DNA of 64,000 nucleotides from JAAFHB01 sp963675995 (GTDB lineage: Bacteria; Bacteroidota; Bacteroidia; Bacteroidales; Prolixibacteraceae), in assembly GCA_963675995.2 (NCBI GenBank), contig CAXXIY010000001.1, positions 62,001 to 126,000 on the forward strand. Direction: 5' to 3'. Position 1 is the stretch's first letter, and each line of letters begins with the position of its first letter. Below, piece by piece: positions 7,613 through 17,331 of this stretch. The notes under the pieces are model-generated. The model was not told the origin of the DNA and searched no databases. It saw only the letters and a list, made by a program, of their open reading frames with translations. Position numbers and translations under genes: made by a program.

Positions 7613-8950
7613 ATGAGAACATTTCAAACAAATTTTTTAGCGGTATGCCTTCTGATCATTTTCTCAGGGATCGACTGCAAGGGGCAAAACAAATCCTGGA
7701 CACTGGAAGATTGTATCACCTATGCCAAAAGCAAAAACATCCAGGTTCAGAAAGCAAACCTGGCAAACGACAAAAATCAACTTTACTCCAATCAGGCTAA
7801 GGCTAATCGTTTGCCCTCATTAGGAGCATCAATTGGTCAAAATCTGAATTGGTATAAGGGATTTGACTCCTCAACAGGCCAATATGGAAGTAGCAATGGG
7901 TCAAATAGTACCAATTATTCGATTAGTTCAAATGTCGCACTTTACAATGGACAGAAACTTCAAAACCGGATAAAGCTTGCAGAACTCGATTTGGAAGCTG
8001 GTAAGTATTACTCCGAAACCGTCAAAGAATCGGTTGAACTTAATATTTTGAACGCTTACCTTCAGGTACTTTATGCCTATGAAAGTGTGAGTAATGCCGA
8101 AAAACAGATTGAATTAACAACCAGTCAACTGACATTAGCCAATGAACGGATGAACCTTGGTGTAATTTCGAAGTCCGACTTCCTGCAAATCAAATCGGAA
8201 CTGGCTACCGAAAAATCGACCCTTGCCGATGCACAAAGTCAACTCGCAATAGATAAAGTTACGCTGATGCAGCTGATGGAACTGCCAGTCAACGAAAGCT
8301 TTGAAATCAAGTATCCAAACCTTGACAGTTTGATGGTTCAGAACAAACGACCTAATGCACTCGAAATCTATAATCTTGCTCTGGGAATTAAACCACAAAT
8401 TAAAAATGCAGAATTAACCAGGGAAGGTGCTGCACTTGATGTGAAAATTGCAAAAGCCGATTACTTACCAACTCTTTCGATGAATGCAGGTTTATCCAGC
8501 AGCTATTCGAGCTTAACCACGGAAAGCGGATACACAAATCAATTGAAAAACAAAATCAACCCTGCAGTGGGCGTGTCACTGTCGATTCCAATTTTTCAGA
8601 AGAAGCAGATTAAAACAAATGTCCAAATCGCTACAATTGCCGTATCGGATGCCAAACTCGACGAGATCAATACCAAAAATGAACTACGTAAAAGCATCGA
8701 ACAGGCATGTGTTGATGTAGTTTCGGCACAAACTAAGTATGCAGCAAGTCTCGAAGAAAACCAGGCATCTAAGGAATCATATGATGTATCAACTGAAAAG
8801 TTTAAACAGGGACTAATGAATTCAGTCGATTACCTTTTCGAGAAAACAAATCTGATTGCTTCAGAGAGCAAATTACTTCAATCAAAATTCAAACAAATTT
8901 TCAGCTTTAAGGTACTTGATTTCTATAAAGGAGTTCCATTAGCACTTTAA
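7613..8950 (+). CDS. TolC family outer membrane efflux protein
   Basis: A 445-residue protein with a signal peptide (residues 1-25), then WTLEDCITYAKSKNIQV, the usual start of the mature TolC fold, and two copies of the outer-membrane-efflux helical repeat (about 30-220 and 245-440), typified by LNAYLQVLYAYESVSNAEKQ and YDVSTEKFKQGLMNSVDYL. It forms the trimeric outer-membrane channel of the tripartite exporter encoded by the next three genes. The gap to the adaptor gene is 48 bases. It is the first gene of the operon. Confidence 0.93.
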   Translation: MRTFQTNFLAVCLLIIFSGIDCKGQNKSWTLEDCITYAKSKNIQVQKANLANDKNQLYSNQAKANRLPSLGASIGQNLNWYKGFDSSTGQYGSSNGSNSTNYSISSNVALYNGQKLQNRIKLAELDLEAGKYYSETVKESVELNILNAYLQVLYAYESVSNAEKQIELTTSQLTLANERMNLGVISKSDFLQIKSELATEKSTLADAQSQLAIDKVTLMQLMELPVNESFEIKYPNLDSLMVQNKRPNALEIYNLALGIKPQIKNAELTREGAALDVKIAKADYLPTLSMNAGLSSSYSSLTTESGYTNQLKNKINPAVGVSLSIPIFQKKQIKTNVQIATIAVSDAKLDEINTKNELRKSIEQACVDVVSAQTKYAASLEENQASKESYDVSTEKFKQGLMNSVDYLFEKTNLIASESKLLQSKFKQIFSFKVLDFYKGVPLAL

Positions 8951-8998
8951 GAGTTAGAAATAAACAGAGACAAACAAAAATTACGAAATATTATACAA

Positions 8999-10249
8999 AT
9001 GAAAAAGAGACTTTTATACATTGGATTGGCATTAGTTCTGGTTGCTGCAGGCTTCTACATTTTCAAATCGTTCGGTAGTACAGACAAGACAACTACATTC
9101 GAAACAGCGAAAATTTCAAGAGGGACCATCAGTAATACGGTAACTGCAACAGGAACACTTGAAGCGATAAAAACTGTTCAGGTTGGTACTCAGGTTTCCG
9201 GGGTAATTGAAAAAATATATGTTGACTTTAATTCACAGGTAAAAAAAGGTCAATTGTTAGCCCAGCTAGACGAGACACCCCTTTTGGCACAGCTGGCACA
9301 AAGCAAAGCCACTGTCGACCAGTCTGAAGCAGAGGTAAAATATCAAAAAGCCACCTACGAACGATATAAAGTACTTGTAGAAAAAAAGCTGATCGCACAA
9401 TCGGACTTTGATCTTGCAGAGTACAACTACAACAAAGCGCTGGCTACATTAAGCAATGTTAAATCGGTGAACGATAAAAACAAGATAAACCTTTCCTATG
9501 CCAGAATTTATTCGCCCATCGATGGAATCATCCTCAGTCGGGCAGTTGACGAAGGGCAGACAGTTGCAGCAAGTTTCAGTACCCCAACTTTGTTTTCAAT
9601 TGCCAATGACCTTACCCAAATGCGCGTAGAGGCTAAAGTTGACGAGGCCGATATAGGCAAGATCGCTAATGGACAGCGGGTTGAGTTTACTGTTGACGCA
9701 TTTCCACTGAAAAAATTCTCAGGAGAGGTTACCGAGATCAGGCTTCAACCGGTTGCATCTGCAAATGTAATCACTTACACCGTTGTAGTTAACGCCCCTA
9801 ATCCCGATAAGGTTCTGATGCCGGGAATGACCGCCAATGCATCGTTTTTTGTAACAGAGCGGAAGGACATATTACTCGTTCCGGCTAAATCGATTCAATT
9901 TACACCTGATTTGGAAGCTTTAGCAAAATACAGCCAGACAATAACCGGAGGTGTGCAGCCACCACTCCCATCAGAGGAAGGTGTTGCGAAAGAGCGGCAA
10001 CCGGAAAACAGCGATAAAACAGTTTGGATAAAACAAGGATTAATGATTCATCCCCAAAAAATTAAAGTTGGGGTTACGGATGAGATTCATTTCGAGGTAT
10101 TATCAGGTTTACATGAAGGTGACGAAGTTGTCATTTCGATGAGCTCGGGAACGAGCTCAGCAAAGGCAAAAACTACGGTGGCCAAAAGTCCTTTTATGCC
10201 ACAAAGACCGGGAAGTACCCGAAAAACAACTGCAACAACACCAAAATGA
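8999..10249 (+). CDS. MacA-like periplasmic adaptor (HlyD/RND type)
   Basis: A 416-residue protein with one N-terminal membrane anchor (residues 5-24). It has a split lipoyl domain (VGTQVSGVIEKIYVDFNSQV ... ARIYSPIDGIILSRAVDEGQ), a coiled-coil hairpin between the halves (about 95-155), and a beta-barrel with AKVDEADIGKIANGQ. Its C-terminal part has a low-complexity Ser/Thr/Lys tail ending in PGSTRKTTATTPK. It links the inner-membrane ABC transporter to the TolC channel. The stop overlaps the next start by four bases (ATGA), showing translational coupling. Confidence 0.92.
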   Translation: MKKRLLYIGLALVLVAAGFYIFKSFGSTDKTTTFETAKISRGTISNTVTATGTLEAIKTVQVGTQVSGVIEKIYVDFNSQVKKGQLLAQLDETPLLAQLAQSKATVDQSEAEVKYQKATYERYKVLVEKKLIAQSDFDLAEYNYNKALATLSNVKSVNDKNKINLSYARIYSPIDGIILSRAVDEGQTVAASFSTPTLFSIANDLTQMRVEAKVDEADIGKIANGQRVEFTVDAFPLKKFSGEVTEIRLQPVASANVITYTVVVNAPNPDKVLMPGMTANASFFVTERKDILLVPAKSIQFTPDLEALAKYSQTITGGVQPPLPSEEGVAKERQPENSDKTVWIKQGLMIHPQKIKVGVTDEIHFEVLSGLHEGDEVVISMSSGTSSAKAKTTVAKSPFMPQRPGSTRKTTATTPK

Positions 10250-10998
10250 CCATGAATAAAACAATTATAGAGGTTAACCAACTTAAGAAAGATTTCTTTG
10301 TAGGTGAAATTACAGTTCATGCACTACGGGGGGTTAATCTTGAGATCAAAGAAGGGGAATTTGTAGCCATTATGGGTACCAGTGGTTCCGGGAAATCGAC
10401 CATGTTAAATATTCTTGGGTGTCTGGATAAGCCAACCTCAGGCACTTATTTCCTCGATGGAATCAGTATGGGTGAACTATCGAAAAACGAACTAGCAAAT
10501 TTGCGTAATATCAAACTGGGTTTTGTTTTTCAGTCCTACAACCTGCTGTCGCGAACCACTGCTCTCGAAAACGTAGAACTTCCGCTATTCTACAATTCGA
10601 AAATAAAATCCAAGGAGCGTCGCGAACGTGCCGAAGCAGCTCTTGAAGCGGTTGGACTTTCCGAACGTATGCACCACATGCCCAACCAATTGTCGGGTGG
10701 GCAACAACAACGTGTGGCGATCGCACGGTCACTTGTAAACGACCCTGTGGTTATTCTGGCTGACGAGGCAACCGGTAATCTTGACACCAGGACCTCATTT
10801 GAAATAATGGCATTGCTACAGGATTTAAATCAAAAAGGAAAAACCATTGTGTTTGTGACACATGAGCCGGACATTGCTAAATTTATGACACGCCAGGTAG
10901 TTTTCCGCGATGGCCACATTATCCGCGAGGAATTTGTTGCCAACCGGAATAATGCCGTTGAGTTGCTTAAAAGTCTACCTATTGAAGAACTGGTTTAA
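10246..10998 (+). CDS. MacB/LolD-type ABC transporter ATP-binding protein
   Basis: A 250-residue ABC ATPase of the MacB/LolD class. Walker A is GTSGSGKST, the Q-loop is FVFQSYNLLSRTTALENVELP, the signature is LSGGQQQRVAIARSL, Walker B is VVILADEATGNLD and the H-loop is VFVTHEPD. The start overlaps the adaptor stop by 4 bases; an alternative ATG lies two codons on (10252). It pairs with the separate FtsX-type permease that follows (17-base gap), a split arrangement of what is one polypeptide in E. coli MacB. Confidence 0.93.
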   Translation: MTMNKTIIEVNQLKKDFFVGEITVHALRGVNLEIKEGEFVAIMGTSGSGKSTMLNILGCLDKPTSGTYFLDGISMGELSKNELANLRNIKLGFVFQSYNLLSRTTALENVELPLFYNSKIKSKERRERAEAALEAVGLSERMHHMPNQLSGGQQQRVAIARSLVNDPVVILADEATGNLDTRTSFEIMALLQDLNQKGKTIVFVTHEPDIAKFMTRQVVFRDGHIIREEFVANRNNAVELLKSLPIEELV

Positions 10999-11015
10999 AC
11001 GTAAAAAATCGAATT

Positions 11016-12233
11016 ATGAACTACATAAATTCAATAAAGATAGCTCTAAACGCCCTGAAAAGGAATAAATTCAGGGCATTTCTTACCATGTTGGGGATTA
11101 TTATTGGGGTTGCTTCTGTGATCGTAATGCTGGCCATCGGGCAAGGGTCCAAGAAGAGCATCCAGGATCAAATGGCGGGAATGGGGACCAATCTTATTTT
11201 TGCAATGCCCGGATCGGAACAAAGAGGGGGTGTGAGGATGGGCAACAGCGATGCACAAAGCATGAAGCTGAGTGATATTGATGCCATTGAGAAAAACTGT
11301 CCTGCAATCAGTGATGTCTCTCCTGAAGTGAGGTCAAGTGGACAGGCTGTAAATGGCAATCAAAACTGGCCTACTTCGATTTATGGCGTCAACAACAAAT
11401 ATTTTAATATCCGGAAGTATACCATCGGCACAGGTCGTGCTTTTACTGAAAACGAGATTCAGACTTACGCAAAAGTATGTCTTGTAGGTCAAACGGTTGT
11501 CAAAAATTTGTTTGGGAAGGTCGACCCCATTGGACAAACTATTCGTTTCAAGAATATTCCGCTCCTGATTATCGGCGTGTTGGGAGAAAAAGGTGAAAAC
11601 GGGATGGGGCAGGATCAGGATGACCTGGTTATGGCTCCCTACACCACCGTTCAGAAACGGATTCTGGCAATTACCCATATTCAAAATATCGCGGCATCGG
11701 CTGCAAGTGAAAGCCAGAATGCTGCAGCTATTGATCAGATCACCAAATCACTTCGCACCAGTCATAAGCTCAAAGAGGGGGCAGAAGATGATTTTCATGT
11801 CAGATCACAATCAGAAATGGTACAAACATTTAGCTCCATCAGTGACATCATGACCGTTCTATTGGGAGCTATTTCTGGAATCTCCCTGCTCGTTGGAGGG
11901 ATCGGAATCATGAATATCATGTATGTATCGGTTACAGAACGGACACGTGAAATCGGTCTTCGTCTTTCAGTTGGTGGTCGGGGAAACGACATCCTGCTTC
12001 AATTCCTGATCGAATCGATTTTGCTAAGTGTTTTTGGGGGAATCATCGGCATTACCCTGGGAATCATATCGACACAGGTGATGTCATCAATCATGAACTG
12101 GCCTGTGGTCATTACAACCATCTCAGTGGTTATGGCATTCCTGGTTTGCTCGGCAATCGGTATTTTCTTCGGATGGTATCCTGCCAGGAAAGCAGCCAAT
12201 CTTAACCCTATCGATGCGTTACGCTACGAATAA
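11016..12233 (+). CDS. MacB-type ABC transporter permease (FtsX family)
   Basis: A 405-residue inner-membrane protein. It has one N-terminal helix with the family signature FRAFLTMLGIIIGVASVIVM, a large periplasmic MacB_PCD domain (about 50-260), and three C-terminal helices of the FtsX domain with VGGIGIMNIMYVSVTERTRE and FFGWYPARKAANLNPIDALR. Mechanotransmission-type exporters of this class move substrates (peptides, macrolides, lipids) from the periplasm through TolC. The substrate here is unknown. Confidence 0.93.
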   Translation: MNYINSIKIALNALKRNKFRAFLTMLGIIIGVASVIVMLAIGQGSKKSIQDQMAGMGTNLIFAMPGSEQRGGVRMGNSDAQSMKLSDIDAIEKNCPAISDVSPEVRSSGQAVNGNQNWPTSIYGVNNKYFNIRKYTIGTGRAFTENEIQTYAKVCLVGQTVVKNLFGKVDPIGQTIRFKNIPLLIIGVLGEKGENGMGQDQDDLVMAPYTTVQKRILAITHIQNIAASAASESQNAAAIDQITKSLRTSHKLKEGAEDDFHVRSQSEMVQTFSSISDIMTVLLGAISGISLLVGGIGIMNIMYVSVTERTREIGLRLSVGGRGNDILLQFLIESILLSVFGGIIGITLGIISTQVMSSIMNWPVVITTISVVMAFLVCSAIGIFFGWYPARKAANLNPIDALRYE

Positions 12234-12318
12234 TTCAGTTTAAATAGGACCGAAAAAACGCCAATGCTACATTGAAAATTTAATGTTAAAATTTTAAGAT
12301 CTATAACACTAAAAAACA

Positions 12319-12993
12319 ATGAGGAACTATATCCACAAAAATTGGGGCTGGATAGCTGTAATTACCATTGGAATACTCCCTTTATTGAGTATCTTAAAGA
12401 TGATCAATATCGATTTTACTGCAGCAAGTGCATCATGGATATCAATGGACTCCTTCACAATGCACGGAAGATTTCCCGGGGAACTGTCCAAAGAAGTCTC
12501 AGGCGCTCATATGGCTGTTAAAGAAACCGGAGAATGGGCTATACGTTGGTTGGTTGCCGTATTAAGTTTAACGCCAATCTATTTGCTTACAGGTATTAAA
12601 TCCCGGCTACATATCAGGCAATCAATCGGCATAACCGCATTTATTTATGCATTTTTGCATCTGCTGTTCTTTTGTATCGACAAAGGTTTGATGGAAACTT
12701 TTAAAGAATTTGGGAATATATTAGGATTGGTTGCCACAATGATAATGCTTGTATTGGCCATCACTTCCAATAAACAATCGATGAAATTCCTCCGAAAAGG
12801 GTGGAAGAAACTTCACCGGTTTGCTTACCTGGCCGGACTTCTGGCAATTTTTCATATGGTTCTGCTCGAACATGGAGATTGGGCCCCTTATGCCATTCTT
12901 CTTTTGATTGGATTTGTTGTACGTCTTCCCATTATTAAAAAATACTTGCATCGAATAAAAATTCGCAAAAATCAGGTTCCTGCAATATCTTAA
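12319..12993 (+). CDS. MsrQ-like ferric-reductase-type haem membrane protein
   Basis: A 224-residue protein with six hydrophobic segments of the ferric-reductase-like transmembrane domain. Candidate haem-ligand histidines are in IYAFLHLLFF, WKKLHRFAYLAG and LAIFHMVLLEHG, and LAITSNKQSMKFLRKGWKKL is typical of MsrQ/YedZ relatives. In E. coli MsrQ passes electrons to MsrP for periplasmic methionine sulfoxide repair; no MsrP is adjacent here, so the electron acceptor is unknown. It sits 85 bases after the exporter and 46 bases before the sensor kinase. Confidence 0.8.
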   Translation: MRNYIHKNWGWIAVITIGILPLLSILKMINIDFTAASASWISMDSFTMHGRFPGELSKEVSGAHMAVKETGEWAIRWLVAVLSLTPIYLLTGIKSRLHIRQSIGITAFIYAFLHLLFFCIDKGLMETFKEFGNILGLVATMIMLVLAITSNKQSMKFLRKGWKKLHRFAYLAGLLAIFHMVLLEHGDWAPYAILLLIGFVVRLPIIKKYLHRIKIRKNQVPAIS

Positions 12994-13014
12994 AATATTG
13001 CTCTATTAAATAAT

Positions 13015-13022
13015 TATCTTTG
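13015..13022 (+). promoter_or_regulatory. Possible -7 element before the sensor kinase gene
   Basis: TATCTTTG matches TAnnTTTG exactly, 17 bases before the kinase start. The only upstream TTG (12998-13000) is 14 bases away, shorter than usual, so this promoter is uncertain. Confidence 0.3.
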
Positions 13023-13039
13023 AAAAAAATGACATTCGT

Positions 13040-14137
13040 ATGCAAAAATCCGCAACAATACATGATAATTGGATCAAGGCAACACTACATGTAATTGCCT
13101 GGATAATTGTTATTATCATACCGCTTTACCTTGACAAGGCATATGGAGGCGGCAATCAACACCGACTTTACGAATTTTATCTGCATACACTTTCCGCGGG
13201 AGTCATTTTTTATATCGGCTACCTTTGGCTGGTACCCAGATATTTTCTTCAGGACAAGATATTTACCTACTTAATCCTATTAATCGGATTAATATTTGCG
13301 ACCCACTACCTCACAAATTATATTGAAGAGTCCTACTTATATGACCCGGCCCAGTTTGTGAAATTTCAGGAAGCGATGAAAAATTTAACCGGAAAGGATG
13401 AAAATTTTCGTCCCCCAATAAAAGCTTTTGGGTTTTTCAATCATATCCTTTCGTCTTTTTTGCTTTCAGGTTTTGCTATTGGCCTTGGTGTAATGGAAAA
13501 ATTGAAACAAAATGAGAAGAGGCAAAAGGAGCTGGAAAAAGAAAAGCTCAATTCAGAACTGGCATTTCTTAAAAACCAGATTAGTCCTCATTTTTTCTTC
13601 AACACACTGAATAACATCTACTCCCTCATAGGCATTGATGGGCCCACTGCCCAGGAATCGGTATTGAAATTATCGAAACTGATGCGGTACCTGCTTTATG
13701 AATCTGAAAATGGAGAGACCATGATCAGCTGTGAAATTGACTTCATGAATAATTACATCGACCTGATGAAGTTGCGACTAAGCTCAAAAGTTGAATTAAG
13801 TGTTAATTTCCCCAAAGAATTTGCCGACTTTTCAATCCCTCCTCTCCTTTTTATCCCATTTATCGAAAATGCATTTAAGCATGGGATCACCTATCGCAAT
13901 TGGTCCTTCATTAATATCAGCCTTAAATTAGAGAACGATCAGATTATTTTCAGTGCTGAAAACAGTGTGGGGAAAAGTAGTCAGACCGGAGACCTTCAAC
14001 ATTCGGGCATCGGTCTTGAAAATGTGCAAAAACGTTTGGGACTGTTGTTCCCAGACAACCATGAATTGAAAATTGAACAAGATGAGACAATATTCCGCGT
14101 TCAACTTTTCATTCAAAAAAAGAAATTAATCGTATGA
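13040..14137 (+). CDS. LytS-type sensor histidine kinase
   Basis: A 365-residue protein with about four membrane helices (residues 15-150), a short coiled coil rich in Lys/Glu (155-172), then the His_kinase domain with LKNQISPHFFFNTLNNIYSL (H184 the expected phospho-acceptor) and a C-terminal HATPase with FIENAFKHGI and SGIGLENVQKRL. It overlaps the next gene by four bases (ATGA) and forms a two-component pair with it. The signal is unknown; its position after an exporter and a redox protein suggests envelope or redox stress. Confidence 0.92.
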   Translation: MQKSATIHDNWIKATLHVIAWIIVIIIPLYLDKAYGGGNQHRLYEFYLHTLSAGVIFYIGYLWLVPRYFLQDKIFTYLILLIGLIFATHYLTNYIEESYLYDPAQFVKFQEAMKNLTGKDENFRPPIKAFGFFNHILSSFLLSGFAIGLGVMEKLKQNEKRQKELEKEKLNSELAFLKNQISPHFFFNTLNNIYSLIGIDGPTAQESVLKLSKLMRYLLYESENGETMISCEIDFMNNYIDLMKLRLSSKVELSVNFPKEFADFSIPPLLFIPFIENAFKHGITYRNWSFINISLKLENDQIIFSAENSVGKSSQTGDLQHSGIGLENVQKRLGLLFPDNHELKIEQDETIFRVQLFIQKKKLIV

Positions 14138-14850
14138 AATTGAAAACGATTGCCATCGATGACGAACCGCTTGCCCTCAGGTTGGTAAGTGATTACGTGG
14201 GCAAGACACCCTTTCTTGAGCTTGTGGGGACATTCGACAATCCGTTGGATGCCCTCGATTTTCTTTCTTCAAATAGTGTCGACCTGATCCTTGTTGACAT
14301 TCAAATGCCCGACCTCACCGGGATTGAGTTTACCCGAAGCCTGGAAGTTGCGCCTAAAATCATCTTTACTACAGCATATGAGAAGTATGCAATCGAAGGT
14401 TTTAAACTCAATGCAATCGATTATTTATTAAAACCATTTAGTTATGAAGAATTTCTAAAAGCTGCAGTTAAAGCCCATAAACAGGTGGAACTTGAAGCAA
14501 ACGCACTCCCCTCGATCGAAGCAAATAACAAATTTCTGTTCCTGAAATCGGAGTATAAAATCCGGCGCATTAACTTCAATGATATCCTGTACATCGAAGG
14601 ATTGAAAGACTATATCAAGGTTTTTATCACAGGTGATGACAAGCCAGTCCTATCGCTCAACTCAATCAAATCACTTGAACAAAAATTACCGGAAGAAAAA
14701 TTTATGCGGGTACACCGCTCCTTTATCGTAAATCTTGACAAAATCGAGACAATTGAACGGAGCCGGATTATTTTCGGCAAGATTTATATTCCGGTTAGCG
14801 ATCAGTACAAGGAAAAATTTCAGGAGTACCTGGACAAGAATTTTTTATAA
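14134..14850 (+). CDS. LytTR family response regulator
   Basis: A 238-residue protein. An N-terminal receiver has acidic pair D9/D10, phospho-acceptor D55 (LILVDIQMPD), and TAYEKYAIEGFKLNAIDYLL for the switch Thr and Lys region. The C-terminal LytTR DNA-binding domain has INFNDILYIEGLKDYIKVFI and MRVHRSFIVNLDKIE. It is the cognate regulator of the overlapping kinase and ends convergent with the PUL's GH92 gene, 42 bases away. Confidence 0.93.
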   Translation: MKLKTIAIDDEPLALRLVSDYVGKTPFLELVGTFDNPLDALDFLSSNSVDLILVDIQMPDLTGIEFTRSLEVAPKIIFTTAYEKYAIEGFKLNAIDYLLKPFSYEEFLKAAVKAHKQVELEANALPSIEANNKFLFLKSEYKIRRINFNDILYIEGLKDYIKVFITGDDKPVLSLNSIKSLEQKLPEEKFMRVHRSFIVNLDKIETIERSRIIFGKIYIPVSDQYKEKFQEYLDKNFL

Positions 14851-14892
14851 TATTTTGAGATTTTCTCCTTTCTAAATTGGCTGGTTCAGTTT

Positions 14893-16998
14893 CTACTGCT
14901 TGAGCGTGGATATATACTGTTCAGAAACTCCCCATGAAGGATTGGGCACGCTTCCCAGAATAAATTCCAGTGTTCCCCCCTTTGTGATTTCATCGTGCCT
15001 GATCCAGCACCGGTTCAACTCCTTCCCGTTGAGGACCGCCTTTTGGATATAAAAATTCTCATCTGAAACATTCTTCGCAGTAATACGGAACGTTTTACTG
15101 CCTGCTAGCTGTATCACAATCGAAGAAAAAACAGGTGCACTCAAAAAGTAAACCGGTTCACCAACACACGCGGGATAGATTCCCATGGCCGAGAGGACAT
15201 ACCATGCAGACATCGTCCCGACATCATCGTCCATTTCGGAGATAAAACCCTCAGGCGCAAGCTGATAGACCCGCCCGATATAAGGCTTTTCCCATTTAAC
15301 ATGTGTCCCGTACCATTGCTCCATCTTCTTTGACAACAGACTGTTGACGATTTTCTGAGTGAGCCAGGGTTTATCGGAAACGTTAAAAAGAAAGGGAACA
15401 TGTATGTCCGGCTGATTACCGTGGCTATACAGGTTGTGATCGAAAAAATATTCCAGCTGATCCGTGAATGCACTTCTCCCTCCCATCATCTCCGTCACTC
15501 CTTTAATATCATAGGGTACGAACCACCTGTATTGCCAAAGGGTACCTTCGTACAATCCATCACCATGCATAATATCGGATTTCTCGTTCATGCTCAGAAA
15601 TTTCTCACGCCATATATCCTTGTAATGTCCGGCCAAAGCTGAGTATTTTTTGGCATCCTCAATTTTATTCAACCTTTCCGCAATTTTGCCTAAAGCCCAG
15701 TAATCAAAATCCGACTCAAGTTTCTTATCAGGAGAGTTGAGCGGGTATATTTCTGCCTCTTTTACCAGAAGCGGATAAACCGCCTCCAGATTAAATTTAT
15801 TGATCCCTTTGACATAACAATCGAGAAGCACAGCCACTGCATGTTCTGTTCTGGCAGTAGGAAACGGTTCTGTTTTGGAAGCAAACTGAGACTTTCCTTC
15901 CCTGTACAAGTCGGTTAATGATTGACACAGATCATTCATGATCTCAGGTTCGGTGATAGTAAGCAAGGGAAGACCGGTTCTAAAATTGTCCCAGATGGAC
16001 CAACCGTGGTAATGGGTATAACCCTTTGCTTTGTAGAGTAGCCCATCCGAACCACGGTAGTTACCCGATGGGCCGCTTAAGTTGGAAGGTGAAAGTAATG
16101 AATGGTAATAATGGGTATAAAATAATTTAACATACTCAGGATTTCCTTTCACCTCTATTTTACTGAATTTCCCGTTCCACGCAGCAGCAGCTCTTTTACA
16201 GATGGTCTCAAAACCTACATCACCCACCTCCCTCTTTCTGTCATCCAAAGCCTGTGCAGCGCTGACTGACGAGACACTTGTTTTTACATTTACTGTATCC
16301 CCACTTTTAATGTTAAAAAAATACCAGATAATTGAACCCTCAACTCTTACCGAATCTGCTTTTCTGTCAATTTCAATATTGTAGTAGAATTTATAGTTTC
16401 CTCCCTCATTCTTACAAACTGTTGGAGCCTGAATACTTCCAGTGATATGGTTCCCGTCAATCTGATGCTTTTCTTCGGTTATTTTTTCGAAAGAGTAGGA
16501 TAAATCGATCATTAACCAGCAATTTCCTGCATGGGCAAAACTGTATTTTTGCCATCCGGTTCCGTTTGTTGCTGTCAGCTCAGCCGATATAGCCGGATCT
16601 GTAAAGGTAACCTTGTAAAATCCCGGAGTTGCCTTTTCGGATGACTTATTATAAAAATAAGCTGCTTTGCTGGTTGCCCCCTGGCCCGGTTTAACAAGAA
16701 TATTTCCCCCAGCCCCATCACAACCTGTCCCCTCCATCCTGTTGATCGTAAAACCTTTTATTCGGGGTGAAGCATAATTATATCCGGAATGGTTGCCGGG
16801 ATCTGTTTCCGGACCCAGTTTTACCATTCCGAAAGGGAGGGTTGCAGCGGGTGAAAGCTGCCCGTGATCGCCGGAAGTACCAACAAAAAGGTCAACGTCA
16901 GCACTTTTAGTTAACGACTGTGCCTTGGTCAAATGAGATAAGTTAAACTCACAAACAAACAGAATGAGCAGATAAATGATTATGGTATATTTTTTCAT
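14893..16998 (-). CDS. GH92 family glycosidase (putative alpha-mannosidase)
   Basis: A 701-residue secreted protein with a signal peptide (residues 1-26). The N-terminal beta-sandwich holds DLFVGTSGDHGQLSPAATLP, PFGMVKLGPETDPGNHSGY and GFTINRMEGTGCDGAGGN. The catalytic (alpha/alpha)6 part holds HYHGWSIWDNFRTGLPLLT, GTLWQYRWFVPYD and MDDDVGTMSAWYVLSAMGIY, with the acidic cluster expected for the inverting base. GH92 enzymes are Ca2+-dependent exo-alpha-mannosidases. It is the last gene of the minus-strand PUL, separated from the rest by 333 bases, so it may be expressed separately. Mannose is not an obvious part of the polymer the other enzymes suggest, so another axial sugar is possible. Confidence 0.85.
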   Translation of the reverse strand: MKKYTIIIYLLILFVCEFNLSHLTKAQSLTKSADVDLFVGTSGDHGQLSPAATLPFGMVKLGPETDPGNHSGYNYASPRIKGFTINRMEGTGCDGAGGNILVKPGQGATSKAAYFYNKSSEKATPGFYKVTFTDPAISAELTATNGTGWQKYSFAHAGNCWLMIDLSYSFEKITEEKHQIDGNHITGSIQAPTVCKNEGGNYKFYYNIEIDRKADSVRVEGSIIWYFFNIKSGDTVNVKTSVSSVSAAQALDDRKREVGDVGFETICKRAAAAWNGKFSKIEVKGNPEYVKLFYTHYYHSLLSPSNLSGPSGNYRGSDGLLYKAKGYTHYHGWSIWDNFRTGLPLLTITEPEIMNDLCQSLTDLYREGKSQFASKTEPFPTARTEHAVAVLLDCYVKGINKFNLEAVYPLLVKEAEIYPLNSPDKKLESDFDYWALGKIAERLNKIEDAKKYSALAGHYKDIWREKFLSMNEKSDIMHGDGLYEGTLWQYRWFVPYDIKGVTEMMGGRSAFTDQLEYFFDHNLYSHGNQPDIHVPFLFNVSDKPWLTQKIVNSLLSKKMEQWYGTHVKWEKPYIGRVYQLAPEGFISEMDDDVGTMSAWYVLSAMGIYPACVGEPVYFLSAPVFSSIVIQLAGSKTFRITAKNVSDENFYIQKAVLNGKELNRCWIRHDEITKGGTLEFILGSVPNPSWGVSEQYISTLKQ

Positions 16999-17331
16999 TT
17001 CTGTATAAGATAATAGGGCGATCCTTTTTATTCGTTTCCGGGAATACTTTAATTCAAAAATAACAATTAAAACAAAAATGACCTATATGTAAATTTGAAA
17101 AAGAAGCTAAGAAGCAAAGTTATGATTTAATTGGTTCTTAAGGCTTTGTCCGACCTGCTATTGGTATGACAATTTATCACCTTCTGAACGGCTTCATTAA
17201 AATCGTCTTCTTACCTTCGTCTTTTATATCCAAAACACTCTCTATGAATAAATACACGGTTAAGGTCAAGCCATTAACGATCCCGATACCCTACCCAGAA
17301 TACTTAAAATTTTTCCAGGTTCCTTAATTTT
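16999..17331. other. Intergenic region upstream of the GH92 gene
   Basis: 333 bases without a gene. On the minus strand TATTTTTG (17062-17055) fits the -7 consensus about 57 bases before the GH92 start, but no well-spaced -33 TTTG accompanies it. An independent GH92 promoter is possible but unproven. Confidence 0.4.
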
